From Gymnothorax reevesii (lineage: Eukaryota; Chordata; Actinopteri; Anguilliformes; Muraenidae): a DNA stretch of 64,000 nt. The DNA lies in NCBI GenBank assembly GCA_029721435.1, contig CM056583.1, forward strand, positions 90,947,620-91,011,619, read 5' to 3'. The notes below the pieces were generated by a model. The model saw only the letters and a program-made list of their open reading frames with translations. It was not told the DNA's origin and did no database searches. The translations under genes were made by a program, and so were the position numbers. Positions 22,224 through 35,400 of this stretch are shown here, in pieces; the stretch's first letter is position 1, and each line of letters opens with the position of its first letter.

Positions 22224-23118
22224 TACAACGTAAAAAGTAAAGGGCCTAATATTGAACCCTGTGGCATACCTTTAGTGAAATTCAGTACAGTGGATTGAGC
22301 AGAGTCAGTAACAATACATTGTGTTCTGTCTGTAAGATAGCTTATAAACCATTGACAAGCGTTCTGATCAAGACCTACAGAGGCCAGTCCATCTATTAAA
22401 ATTGAATCGTCAACTGTATCGAAGGCTTTGGACAAGTCAATAAACAAGGCAGCACAGTGCTGTCCATTATCAAGAGCACAATATCATTAAGAACAAGAGA
22501 TGTAGCTGAAATGGTACTATGACCAGATCTAAAACCAGACTGAAAACTATTCAAAATAAAACTGACTACTCACTAAAGATTCAATGGTCTTGGCTAGACA
22601 GGAAAATTTGGAAATTGGATGGTAATTATTTAAGTACTGTCTCCACCTTTGTGAAGTGGAAACACATATGCAGTTTTCCAGATCTTAGGGACAATTCTTG
22701 AGCTAAGAGAGAGGTTAAAAATATGTGTCAATGGCCCAACTATAACTGAAGCAGCTACGCTCAAAAGTTGAGGGTCAAGTTGGTGGATAACTGGATTTTT
22801 TTGTATCTTTCCTCAGAAGCGCATCACGCACTTCTGTTATCGAGAGTTGACTAAAAGAGGAACTACACTGAACCTTGTTATTGAGCTCATTTCCTGAATG
22901 ACAGCTGTCAGTGTGATATTGTTGTCTTGGACTGGTGATATCTGTTTTATTCATTCTATCAAACAAATATCCTGTATTAATAAAATGCGAATTATAAGCA
23001 TTACAGATTTGTAGTCTGTCATTAAACGGGACCACAGTCCAACAGTAGCTCAAGGGGAAGTGTAGAGGCAGAAATATTCTTCATTGATTTAATTGTTTTC
23101 TAGAATTTAGCTGGATTG

Positions 23119-23340
23119 CCAGCACTCAGGTGTAAGGAATTGAGCACTCAAGAGAGCCACATCTGGTTACAGCCTGTACGTGACAGATTCCCGACAGCAA
23201 CCAAAACTGATCATGAGATGAGGGGTCCGAGACAATTGAGGTTGAGCGCAAGTACCGTTGGATACAGTCTACATGAGCAAAACATGCATGCACGCAGGCC
23301 CAACAGAAAACCCAGTTTTTGCCCATCTACAGGAGCAGGG
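23119..23340 (+). pseudogene. Tc1-like transposase DNA-binding fragment, plus copy
   Basis: The plus strand encodes LQPVRDRFPTATKTDHEMRG, PRQLRLSASTVGYSL and MHARRPNRKPSF. This is the second helix-turn-helix of Tc1-type transposases (R-D-R, T-A-T, R-I/L-S-x-x-T-V-x-x-x-L, A-R-R-P). It is a mirror image of the fragment at 23460-23790. No catalytic domain follows. Confidence 0.6.
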
Positions 23341-23459
23341 CTCCTCATTTCTGACTGTGGGCACCTGCCTCTGTGTCATTTCTTGGCTCTTTATTTCCCT
23401 GTTTCTGTCTGAGAATGGAAAACAGCGACTGTCGCTGACTGACCACGGTAAGGGCAGCC

Positions 23460-23790
23460 ATGCGTAAAAGGGCAAATACTGGGTTTTCTGTAGGGCCCGT
23501 GTGCACGCACTTGTTACACACATAGACGGCGTTGAACGGTACGTGCGCTCACTCTCAATCGTCTCGGACCCCTCATCTCAGGATCAGTTTTGGTTGCTGT
23601 CTGGAATCTGTCACATACAGGCTTTAAAAAGATGTGGCGTTCTTGAGCTGCCATTGTCACTCGTGGCTGCCCTAGGCGGTGTCGGTCAGTGACAGTGCCT
23701 GTGTTCCATTCTTGGATATGCAGCCGACTGATTGCTGAACGGTGACAGAGCAAATGACGCATCACCTCTCGGCGGCTGAGATCTCCCAAT
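23460..23790 (-). pseudogene. Tc1-like transposase DNA-binding fragment, minus copy
   Basis: The minus strand reads LSRREVMRHLLCHRSAISRL, TDRHRLGQPRVTMAAQERHI, DRFQTATKTDPEMRG and RRLRVSARTVQRRL. These are the two helix-turn-helix subdomains joined by the GRPR-type AT-hook linker (here GQPR) of a Tc1 transposase. It matches 23119-23340 in opposite orientation, with the break point near 23340-23460. The catalytic part is missing. Confidence 0.75.
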
Positions 23791-24228
23791 AACATGCAAA
23801 AGGCTCTTTTTCTCTCTCCTGTGTTGCAAGCTGTTTCATTTCCTTGATGCAGTAGCATTTTTCATTTTTTTTTGTTGGCTTTATGTAGGCTATTGACCAC
23901 AGCAAAAAGAACAAGTGTCACTGTACACATCACTAACAGCTCACTGTTTGTTATTACTGAAGTGCTTGGCGTGTGCATGTGGTGCGCGTCAGGATTACAA
24001 TACCACACGCTTTTCTTTATCTCCTCTCGTGCCTCACTGGAAAAGCAATAAAAATCAATTGATTCTTCAATTTGCCTCAAATACAGTACATACCTCACAA
24101 GTGCATTTTTATGGCACTGAGTATATATTTTTATCATGGAGGGAAAAAAAAATCCCCAAATTCTTTGCAATTTTACATTGAAAAACTTTATTCTTAAATT
24201 TTTGAACTATTTTCCTATGCAGGCTTTC

Positions 24229-24420
24229 TCACAGAGGTGAATAGCTTTTTTTCCCCTTAATAGATGAAATTTATTTGAACTGCATTTTCTATTTACTCAG
24301 GTTATGTTTAATATTAAAATTTGTTTGATGATCTGAAACATTTAAGTGTGACAAATACGCAAAAAAAAAAAACAAAAAAGAAATCAGGAAGGGGGCAAAT
24401 AATTTTTCACTGCACTGTAT
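24229..24420. mobile_element. Terminal fragment of a Tc1-like element
   Basis: Read on the minus strand from 24420, TACAGTGCAGTGAAAAATTA followed by TTTGCCCCCTTCCTGATTTC and CACACTTAAATGTTTCAGAT is a terminus that I recognise from abundant fish Tc1-type elements. No opposite terminus was identified; the broken transposase fragments at 23119-23790 may belong to it. Confidence 0.45.
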
Positions 24421-24689
24421 GTTAGTCTCTTGCACGCTCTGACTGTAACTTGCTATAACAAAAAGGACTTAACTTCAGATTTTTGTCATTTCTTTCACTT
24501 AACGTTTAATTAATTTTTTCGCCTAAGTATTATAACATATAAAGAGGAATGCCAAAATTGTAAAAAAAAAAAAAAAAAAGAGTTTGACGTCATTATTATT
24601 GTTATTTATTTATTTGTTTTCTGCTGGCTGCATATTCGGTGCCCATCACTGGGCGGCGCTGAGGGTTAGGGATCCTCTATCCTCCATCC

Positions 24690-25160
24690 GCTATGCTGGT
24701 TTGTTGTGGGCCCAAGATGGTCTGCCAGCACGGACCTGCAACGACCAGCATCATCTCCATGCTAGTCCTTGTTGGTTTTGTGCTGGTTAAAGCTGGTCTA
24801 TGTGGGCCAATGCTGGCAGACCAGCATGGACCAGCACAGACCAACATTATTTTCAGGCTGGCTGATGCTGGTTTGGTGCTGGTCAATGCTAGGAGACCAT
24901 CGACCAGCATGGAGATAATGCTGGTCAATGCTGGTAGACCAGCATACACCAGCACAGACCAGCATTATCTCCATGCTGGCTGATGGTCAGCCAGCATAGA
25001 GCAGCGTATACCAGCACAGACCAGCATTATATCCATGCTGATTGGAGCTGATCTATGCTGGTCTGCAAGCATAGACCAGCACAGACCAGCATTATCTCCA
25101 TGCTGATTGGAGCTGATCTATGCTGGTCTGCAAGCATAGACCAGCACAGATGTAGTGTGT
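24690..25160. repeat. CCAGCA-motif inverted/tandem repeat, block 1
   Basis: Dozens of CCAGCA and TGCTGG hexamers alternate, often as GACCAGCA-CAGACCAGCATTATCTCCATGCTGG. A longer unit around TGATTGGAGCTGATCTATGC is repeated twice (25036-25145). The sequence can fold back on itself at many places. A related block lies at 40556-40935. Confidence 0.8.
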
Positions 25161-25384
25161 AGGGTGTAGCTGCGAGTGAAGCTGGTCCACCATCAAGAAA
25201 CAGCCCAGCAAACACGCCTGTATGGGCCCAAAATGGGTTAACTGTATGCAGTTTGGGCAGGGGCAATCCTCATTAATCCCATGCCGGACCCCAGTAGATT
25301 AGTCCAGGTGTAGCCTACAGCAATTTGTTCCCTTTGAGCCTCTTTATGGGCCGTCTGTGGGCAGTCCTCATTTGAGCTTGCCCA

Positions 25385-25660
25385 CTCGGGCACTACATTG
25401 GCAAACCCCTACCTCACTCTGGCACTGTATTGGCTAACCCCTAACCCACTTAAGCACTACACTGGCTAATGCTAACCCACTAAAGCACTACACTGGCTAA
25501 TGCTAACCCACTAAAGCACTACACTGGCTAATGCTAACCCACTAAAGCACTACACTGGCCAATGCTAACCCACTCAGGCACTGCACTGGCGAATGCTAAC
25601 CCACTCAGGCACTGCACTGGCTAATGCTAACCCACTCAGACACTACATTGGCTAACCCCT
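25385..25660. repeat. 31-bp tandem repeat
   Basis: GCACTACACTGGCTAATGCT plus AACCCACTAAA recurs every 31 bp (starts at 25454, 25485 and so on), about eight copies including degenerate outer ones. Confidence 0.9.
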
Positions 25661-26404
25661 ATGAGCCTACAGCACTTTTACCCTTTGGAACCACAATGGG
25701 GTTTAGAGTGGACTAACCCCAGTGTAAACAGTTCCATTGTTTTAAGATTATAGATGTTCTAGGGCTAGGGGTAAGAGTACTTTTCTTATTAACAGTCCCC
25801 ATGCAAATGTTGCACAAAAAATGTTAACATTCAACAACCAATCACACTTCAACGGCCCATTCTACACAACTGAAATTGCACACAGTCAATAAGACTGCAA
25901 GACTAGTATTGTCTCAGTATTTTATTTGTAGCGTCTTTAATATTATTATTAGAGAGGATGAATACTGTACAGTTTTTCCTTAATTCTTTCTTTTTCTTTG
26001 TTTTGAAACTCAGATAAGTAAACCTACCTGACTCAGGTTGCCAACTGAATTTGGCTGACAGGGATGTGGCACAGGGGAAGGTGGACCTGCTGTTTCAAGT
26101 AGGTCTGGACCATGCTTAATCAGAATTTAGCAGAGAATGATGCAGGAAATTACCTCTAAACTTGTGGACCAAAAACTCATATCATATCTTTTAAAAGAGA
26201 AGACATGTGCACACGCACATGCACACACAATTGGTAATAAGTGGGTTTACAGGCCAAATTACTGAAGCATGAATAAGTACTGTTAATGACACAAAATACA
26301 TTCTTAAATTTTTAATATGATTTCATTACATTATATTTATTTGGCAGAGGATTTGATCAAAAGAGACGGACAGCAAGTGCAAAGAATAAGCCATGTCACT
26401 GAAA
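25661..26404. other. Left flank of the satellite; no gene recognised
   Basis: AT-rich. Around 26320-26385, CATTATATTTATTTGGCAGA followed by a GATC-AAAAG-GAC-GACAGCAAGTGCAAAG pattern resembles a widespread teleost repeat (TTGGCAGACGCTTTTATCCA type). If so, the satellite starts immediately after it. Confidence 0.4.
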
Positions 26405-29400
26405 CAGTAACACAACAGTTACACAACAGTTACACAGCAGTAACACAACAGTTACACAGTAGGAACACAGCAGTAACACAGCAGTAACACAACAGTAACA
26501 CAGCAGTAACACAACAGTAACACAGCAGTAACACAACAGTTACACAACAGTAACACAGCAGTAACACAACAGTAACACAGCAGTAACACAACAGTAACAC
26601 AGCAGTAACACAGCAGTTACACAGCAGTAACACAACAGTAACACAGCAGTAACACAACAGTTACACAGCAGTAACACAGCAGTAACACAGCAGTAACACA
26701 ACAGTTACACAACAGTTACAGAGCAGTAACACAACAGTAACACAGCAGTAACACAACAGTAACACAGCAGTAACACAACAGTTACACAGCAGTAACACAA
26801 CAGTTACACAGCAGTAACACAGCAGTAACACAACAGTAACACAGCAGTAACACAACGGTTACACAGCAGTAACACAGCAGTAACACAACAGTTACACAGC
26901 AGTAACACAACAGTAACACACCAGTTACACAACAGTAACACAGCAGTAACACAGCAGTAACACAACAGTTACACAGCAGAAACACAGCAGTAACACAACA
27001 ATAACACAGCAGTAACACAACAGTTACACAGCAGTAACACAACAGTAACACACCAGTAACACAGCAGTAACACAACAGTAACACAGCAGTAACACAGCAG
27101 TTACACAGCAGTAACACAACAGTGACACAGCAGTAACACAGCAGTGACACAACAGTAACACAGCAGTTACACAGCAGTAACACAGCAGTAACACAACAGT
27201 AACACAGCAGTAACACAACAGTAACACAGCAGTAACACAACAGTTACACAGCAGTAACACAGCAGTAACACAACAGTTACACAGCAGTAACACAGCAGTA
27301 ACACAACAGTTACACAGCAGTAACACAACAGTAACACAGCAGTAACACAACAGTAACACAGCAGTAACACAGCAGTAACACAACAGTAACACAGCAGTAA
27401 CACAACAGTTACACAGCAGTAACACAGCAGTAACACACCAGCTACACAGCAGTAACACAACAGTTACACAGCAGTAACACAGCAGTAACACAACAGTTAC
27501 ACAGCAGTAACAAAACAGTAACACACCAGTTACACAACGGTAACACAGCAGTAACACAGCAGTAACACAACAGTTACACAGCAGTAACACAGCAGTAACA
27601 CAACAGTAACACAGCAGTAACACAACAGTTACACAGCAGTAACACAGCAGTAACACAACAGTAACACAGCAGTAACACAACAGTAACACAGCAGTAACAC
27701 AACAGTAACACAGCAGTAACACAGCAGTTACACAGCAGTAACACAACAGTTACACAGCAGTAACACAGCAGTAACACAACAGTTACAAAGCAGTTACACA
27801 GCAGTAACACAGCAGTAACACAACAGTAACACAGCAGTAACACAACAGTTACACAGCAGTAACACAGCAGTAACACAACAGTAACACAGCAGTAACACAA
27901 CAGTAACACAGCAGTAACACAACAGTTACACAGCAGTAACACAACAGTAACACAGCAGTAACACAACAGTAACACAGCAGTAACACCACAGTTACACAAC
28001 AGTAACACAACAGTAACACAGCAGTAACACAACAGTTACACAGCAGTAACACAGCAGTAACACAACAGTTACACAGCAGTAACACAGCAGTAACACAACA
28101 GTTACACAGCAGTAACACAGCAGTAACACAACAGTAACACAGCAGTAACACAACAGTAACACAGCAGTAACACAACAGTTACACAGCAGTAACACAGCAG
28201 TAACACAACAGTAACACAGCAGTAACACAACAGTTACACAGCAGTAACACAACAGTTACACAGCAGTAACACAGCAGTAACACAACAGTTACACAACAGT
28301 AACACAGCAGTAACACAACAGTAACACAGCAGTAACACAACAGTAACACAGCAGTAACACAGCAGTAACACAACAGTTACACAGCAGTAACACAGCAGTA
28401 ACACAACAGTTACACAGCAGTAACACAACAGTAACACAGCAGTAACACAGCAGTTACACAGCAGTTACACAACAGTAACACAGCAGTAACACAGCAGTAA
28501 CACAGCAGTAACACAACAGTTACACAGCAGTAACACAACAGTTACACAGCAGTTACACAGCAGTAACACAACAGTTACACTGCAGTTACACAGCAGTAAC
28601 ACAACAGTAACACAGCAGTAACACAGCAGTTACACAACAGTTACACAACAGTAACACAGCAGTAACACAACAGTAACACAGCAGTAACACAACAGTAACA
28701 CAACAGTTACACAGCAGTAACACAGAAGTAACACAACAGTTACACAGCAGTTACACAGCAGTAACACAACAGTAACACAGCAGTAACACAACAGTTACAC
28801 AGCAGTTACACAGCAGTAACAGAACAGTAACACAACAGTTACACAGCAGTAACACAACAGTAACACAGCAGTAACACATCAGTAACAAAGCAGTAACACA
28901 GCAGTAACACAGCAGTAACACAACAGTTACAGAGCAGTAACACAGGAGTAACACAACAGTTACACAGCAGTAACACAACAGTAACACAGCAGTAACACAG
29001 CAGTAACACAACAGTGACACAGCAGTAACACAACAGTAACACAACAGTAACACAGCAGTAACACAACAGTTACACAGCAGTTACACAGCAGTAACACAAC
29101 AGTAACACAGCAGTAACACAACAGTAACACAACATTTACACAGCAGTTACACAGCAGTAACAGAACAGTAACACAACAGTAACACAACAGTAACACAACA
29201 GTTACACAACAGTTACACAGCAGTAACACAACAGTAACAAAGCAGTAACAAAGCAGTAACACAACAGTTACAGAGCAGTAACACAGGCGTAACACAACAG
29301 TTACACAGCAGTAACACAACAGTAACACAACAGTAACACAGCAGTAACACAACAGTGACACAGCAGTAACACAACAGTAACACAACAGTAACACAGCAGT

Positions 29401-32400
29401 AACACAACAGTTACACAGCAGTAACACAGCAGTAACACAGCAGTTACACAGCAGTAACACAACAGTTACACAGCAGTAACACAACAGTAACACAGCAGTA
29501 ACACAGCAGTAACACAACAGTTACACAGCAGTAACACAGCAGTAACACAACAGTAACACAGCAGTAACACAACAGTTTCACAACAGTTACACAACAGTAA
29601 CACAGCAGTTACACAGCAGTAACACAACAGTTACACAGCAGTTACACAGCAGTAACACAACAGTTACACAGCAGTAACACAACAGTAACACAACAGTAAC
29701 ACAGCAGTAACACAGCAGTAACACAGCAGTAACACAACAGTTACACAGCAGTTACACAGCAGTAACACAACAGTTACACAACAGTTACACAGCAGTAACA
29801 CAACAGTTACAGAGCAGTAACACAGCAGTAACACAGCAGTAACACAACAGTAACACAGCAGTTACACAACAGTTACACAGCAGTAACACAGCAGTAACAC
29901 AACAGTAACACAGCAGTAACACAACAGTAACACAACAGTTACACAGCAGTAACACAGCAGTAACACAACAGTAACACAGCAGTAACACAACAGTTACACA
30001 GCAGTAACACAGCAGTAACACAACAGTAACACAGCAGTAACACAACAGTTACACAGCAGTAACAAAACAGTTACACAACAGTTACACAGCAGTAACACAA
30101 CAGTTACACAGCAGTAACACAACAGTAACACAGCAGTAACACAGCAGTAACACAACAGTTACACAGCAGTTACACAGCAGTAACACAACAGTAACACAGC
30201 AGTAACACAACAGTTACACAGCAGTAACACAGCAGTTACACAACAGTAACACAGCAGTAACACAACAGTAACACAGCAGTAACACAACAGTAACACAACA
30301 GTTACACAGCAGTAACACAACAGTTACACAGCAGTTACACAGCAGTAACACAACAGTTACACAACAGTAACACAGCAGTAACACAGCAGTAACACAACAG
30401 TTACACAGCAGTAACACAGCAGTAACACAACAGTAACACAGCAGTTACACAGCAGTAACACAACAGTTACACAGCAGTAACACAACAGTAACACAGCAGT
30501 AACACAACAGTTACACAGCAGTAACACAGCAGTAACACAACAGTAACACAGCAGTAACACAACAGTTACACAGCAGTAACACAGCAGTAACACAACAGTA
30601 ACACAGCAGTAACACAACAGTTACACAGCAGTAACACAACAGTGACACAACAGTTACACAGCAGTAACACAGCAGTAACACAACAGTAACACAGCAGTTA
30701 CACAGCAGAAACACAACAGTAACACAGCAGTAACACGGCAGTTACACAGCAGTAACACAGCAGTTACACAGCAGTAACACAACAGTTACACAGCATTAAC
30801 ACAACAGTTACACAGCAGTAACACAGCAGTAACACAACAGTTACACAACAGAAACACAGCAGTAACACAACAGTAACACAACAGTAACACAGCAGTAACA
30901 CAACAGTTACACAACAGTAACACAACAGTAACACAGCAGTAACACAACAGTAACACAACAGTTACACAGCAGTAACACAACAGTAACACAGCAGTAACAC
31001 AACAGTAACACAACAGTTACACAACAGTAACACAGCAGTAACACAACAGTTACACAGCAGTAACACAAAAGTAACACAACAATAACACACCAGTAACACA
31101 ACAGTAACACAACAGTAACACAGCAGTAACACAACAGTAACACAACAGTAACACAGCAGTAACACAACAGTAACACAGCAGTAACACAACAGTAACACAA
31201 CAGTAACACAGCAGTAACACAACAGTAACACACCAGTAACATAACAGTAACACAACAGTAACACAACAGTAACACAGCAGTAACACAACAGTAACACAAC
31301 AGTAACACAACAGTTACACAGCAGTAACACAACAGTAACACACCAGTAACACAGCAGTAACACAACAGTAACACAACAGTTACACAGCAGTAACACAACA
31401 GTAACACAGCAGTAACACAAGTTACACAGCAGTAACACAGCAGTAACACAACAGTAACACAACAGTTACACAACAGTTACACAGCAGTAACACAACAGTG
31501 ACACAACAGTTACACAGCAGTAACACAGCAGTAACACAACAGTAACACAGCAGTTACACAGCAGTAACACAACAGTAACACAACAGTAACACAGCAGTAA
31601 CACAACAGTAACACAGCAGTAACACAGCAGTTACACAGCAGTAACACAGCAGTAACACAGCAGTTACACAGCAGTAACACAACAGTTACACAGCATTAAC
31701 ACAACAGTTACACAGCAGTAACACAGCAGTTACACAGCAGTAACACAACAGTAACACAGCAGTAACACAACAGTTACACAGCAGTAACACAACAGTAACA
31801 CACCAGTAACACAACAGTTACACAGCAGTAACACAACAGTAACACAGCAGTAACACAACAGTAACACAACAGTAACACAGCAGTAACACAACAGTTACAC
31901 AACAGTGACACAACAGTTACACAGCAGTAACACAGCAGTAACACAACAGTAACACAGCAGTTACACAGCAGTAACACAACAGTAACACAGCAGTAACACA
32001 GCAGTTACACAGCAGTAACACAGCAGTTACACAGCAGTAACACAACAGTTACACAGCATTAACACAACAGTTACACAGCAGTAACACAGCAGTAACACAA
32101 CAGTTACACAACAGAAACACAGCAGTAACACAACAGTAACACAGCAGTAACACAGCAGTAACACAACAGTTACACAACAGTAACACAACAGTAACACAGC
32201 AGTAACACAACAGTAACACAACAGTTACACCGCAGTAACACAACAGTAACACACCAGTAACACAACAGTAACACAACAGTTACACAACAGTAACACAACA
32301 GTAACACAACAGTTACACAACAGTTACACAGCAGTAACACAAAAGTAACACAACAATAACACACCAGTAACACAGCAGTAACACAACAGTAACACAACAG

Positions 32401-35400
32401 TAACACAACAGTAACACAGCAGTAACACAACAGTAACACAGCAGTAACACAACAGTAACACACCAGTAACATAACAGTAACACAACAGTAACACAGCAGT
32501 AACACAACAGTAACACAGCAGTAACACAACAGTTACACAGCAGTAACACAACAGTAACACACCAGTAACACACCAGTAACACAGCAGTAACACAACAGTA
32601 ACACAACAGTTACACAGCAGTAACACAACAGTAACACAGCAGTAACACAACAGTTACACAGCAGTAACACAGCAGTAACACAACAGTAACACAACAGTTA
32701 CACAGCAGTAACACAACAGTAACACAACAGTAACACAGCAGTAACACAACAGTTACACAGCAGTAACACAGCAGTAACACAACAGTTACACAGCAGTAAC
32801 ACAACAGTAACACAGCAGTAACACAACAGTAACACAGCAGTAACACAACAGTAACACAACAGTTACACAGCAGTTACACAGCAGGAACACAACAGTAACA
32901 CAGCAGTAACACAACAGTAACACAAAAGTTACACAGCAGTTACACAGCAGTAACAGAACAGTAACACAACAGTAACACAGCAGTAACACAGCAGTAACAC
33001 AACAGTTACAGAGCAGTAACACAGGAGTAACACAACAGTTACACAACAGTAACACAGCAGTAACACAACAGTAACACAGCAGTAACACAACAGTAACACA
33101 GCAGTAACACAACAGTTACACAGCAGTTACACAGCAGTAACACAACAGTAACACAGCAGTAACACAACAGTAACACAACAGTTACACAGCAGTTACACAG
33201 CAGTAACACAACAGTAACACAACAGTAACACAGCAGTAACACAGCAGTAACACAACAGTAACACAGCAGTAACACAACAGTTACACAGCAGTAACACAAC
33301 AGTAACACAACAGTAACACAGCAGTAACACAACAGTAATAAAGCAGTAACACAGCAGTAACACAGCAGTAACACAACAGTTACAGAGCAGTAACACAGGA
33401 GTAACACAACAGTTACACAGCAGTAACACAACAGTAACACAACAGTAACACAGCAGTAACACAACAGTGACACAACAGTAACACAGCAGTAACACAACGG
33501 TAACACAGCAGTAACACAACAGTAACAAAGCAGTAACACAGCAGTAACACAGCAGTAACACAACAGTTACAGAGCAGTAACACAGGAGTAACACAACAGT
33601 TACACAACAGTAACACAGCAGTAACACAACAGTGACACAGCAGTAACACAACAGTAACACAACAGTAACACAGCAGTAACACAACAGTTACACAGCAGTT
33701 ACACAGCAGTAACACAACAGTAACACAGCAGTAACACAACAGTAACACAGCAGTTACACAGCAGTTACACAGCAGTAACAGAACAGTAACACAACAGTAA
33801 CACAGCAGTAACACAACAGTAACACAACAGTAACACAGCAGTAACACAACAGTTACACAGCAGTAACACAACAGTAACACAACAGTAACACAGCAGTAAC
33901 ACAACAGTAATAAAGCAGTAACACAACAGTAACACAGCAGTAACACAACAGTTACAGAGCAGTAACACAGGAGTAACACAACAGTTACACAGCAGTAACA
34001 CAACAGTAACACAGCAGTAACACAACAGTGACACAACAGTAACACAACAGTAACACAGCAGTAACACAACAGTTACACAGCAGTAACACAGCAGTTACAC
34101 AGCAGTAACACAACAGTAACACAGCAGTAACACAACAGTTACACAGCAGTAACACAGCAGTAACACAACAGTTACACAGCATTAACACAACAGTAACACG
34201 GCAGTAACACAACAGTTACACAGCAGTAACACAGCAGTAACACAACAGTTACACAGCAGTAACACAACAGTAACACAGCAGTAACACAGCAGTTACACAG
34301 CAGTAACACAACAGTTACACAGCAGTAACACAACAGTAACACAGCAGTAACACAACAGTTACACAGCAGTAACACAGCAGTTACACAACAGTTACACAAC
34401 AGCAACACAGCAGTAACACAACAGTTACACAGCAGTAACACAACAGTTACACAGCAGTTACACAGCAGTAACACAACAGTAACACAACAGTAAAACAGCA
34501 GTAACACAACAGTAACACAGCAGTAACACAACAGTAACACAGCAGTAACACAACAGTTACAGAGCAGTAACACAGCAGTAACACAGCAGTAACACAACAG
34601 TAACACAGCAGTAACACCGCAGTAACACAACACTTACACAACAGTAACACAACAGTAACACAGCAGTAACACAACAGTTACACAGCAGTAACACAGGAGT
34701 AACACAACTGTTACACAGCAGTAACACAACAGTAACACAGCAGTAGCACAACAGTGACACAGCAGTAACACAACAGTTACACAGCAGTAACACAGCAGTT
34801 ACACAGCAGTAACACAACAGTTACACAGCAGTAACACAGCAGTAACACAGCAGTTACACAGCAGTAACACAACAGTTACACAGCAGTAACACAACAGTAA
34901 CACAGCAGTAACACAACAGTAACACAACAGTTACACAGCAGTAACACAACAGTAACACAGCAGTAACACAACAGTTACACAGCAGTAACACAGCAGTAAC
35001 ACAACAGTAACACAGCAGTAACACAACAGTAACACAACAGTTACACAACAGTAACACAGCAGTAACACAACAGTAACACAGCAGTAACACAGCAGTAACA
35101 CAACAGTTACACAGCAGTAACACAACAGTAACACAGCAGTAACACAACAGTAACACAACAGTAACACAGCAGTAACACAACAGTAACACAACAGTAACAC
35201 AGCAGTAACACAACAGTAACACAACAGTTACACAACAGTAACACAACAGTTACACAGCAGTAACACAAAAGTAACACAACAATAACACACCAGTAACACA
35301 ACAGTAACACAGCAGTAACACAACAGTAACACACCAGTAACATAACAGTAACACAACAGTAACACAGCAGTAACACAACAGTAACACAACAGTAACACAG

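Larger units (their letters stand above)
20130..23118 (-). mobile_element. Non-LTR retrotransposon (LINE) with reverse transcriptase, interrupted by Tc1
   Basis: The minus strand encodes a broken but continuous RT region. From 23118: FxKTIKSMKNISASTLP; NSHFINTGYLFDRMNK; THIFNLSLSSRIVPKIWK, YVFPLHKGGDSTYLNNYHPI (fingers), then MFIDLSKAFDTVDDSIL (palm A), GMPQGSILGPLLFTLY. After the inserted Tc1 element comes INNAASFINGCKVHYYADN (palm C, the usual YADD changed to YADN), KLVLNAANTKCMQF, KLTFKPHVDEPAKRLKMKLG, LDYGDILY and LGMPQVKSELG. The order and spacing are those of jockey/CR1-group LINE RTs. The 5' part (endonuclease) is absent, consistent with ordinary 5' truncation. Frameshifts and the YADN change make it inactive. 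Its 3' end abuts the Harbinger gene. Confidence 0.85.
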
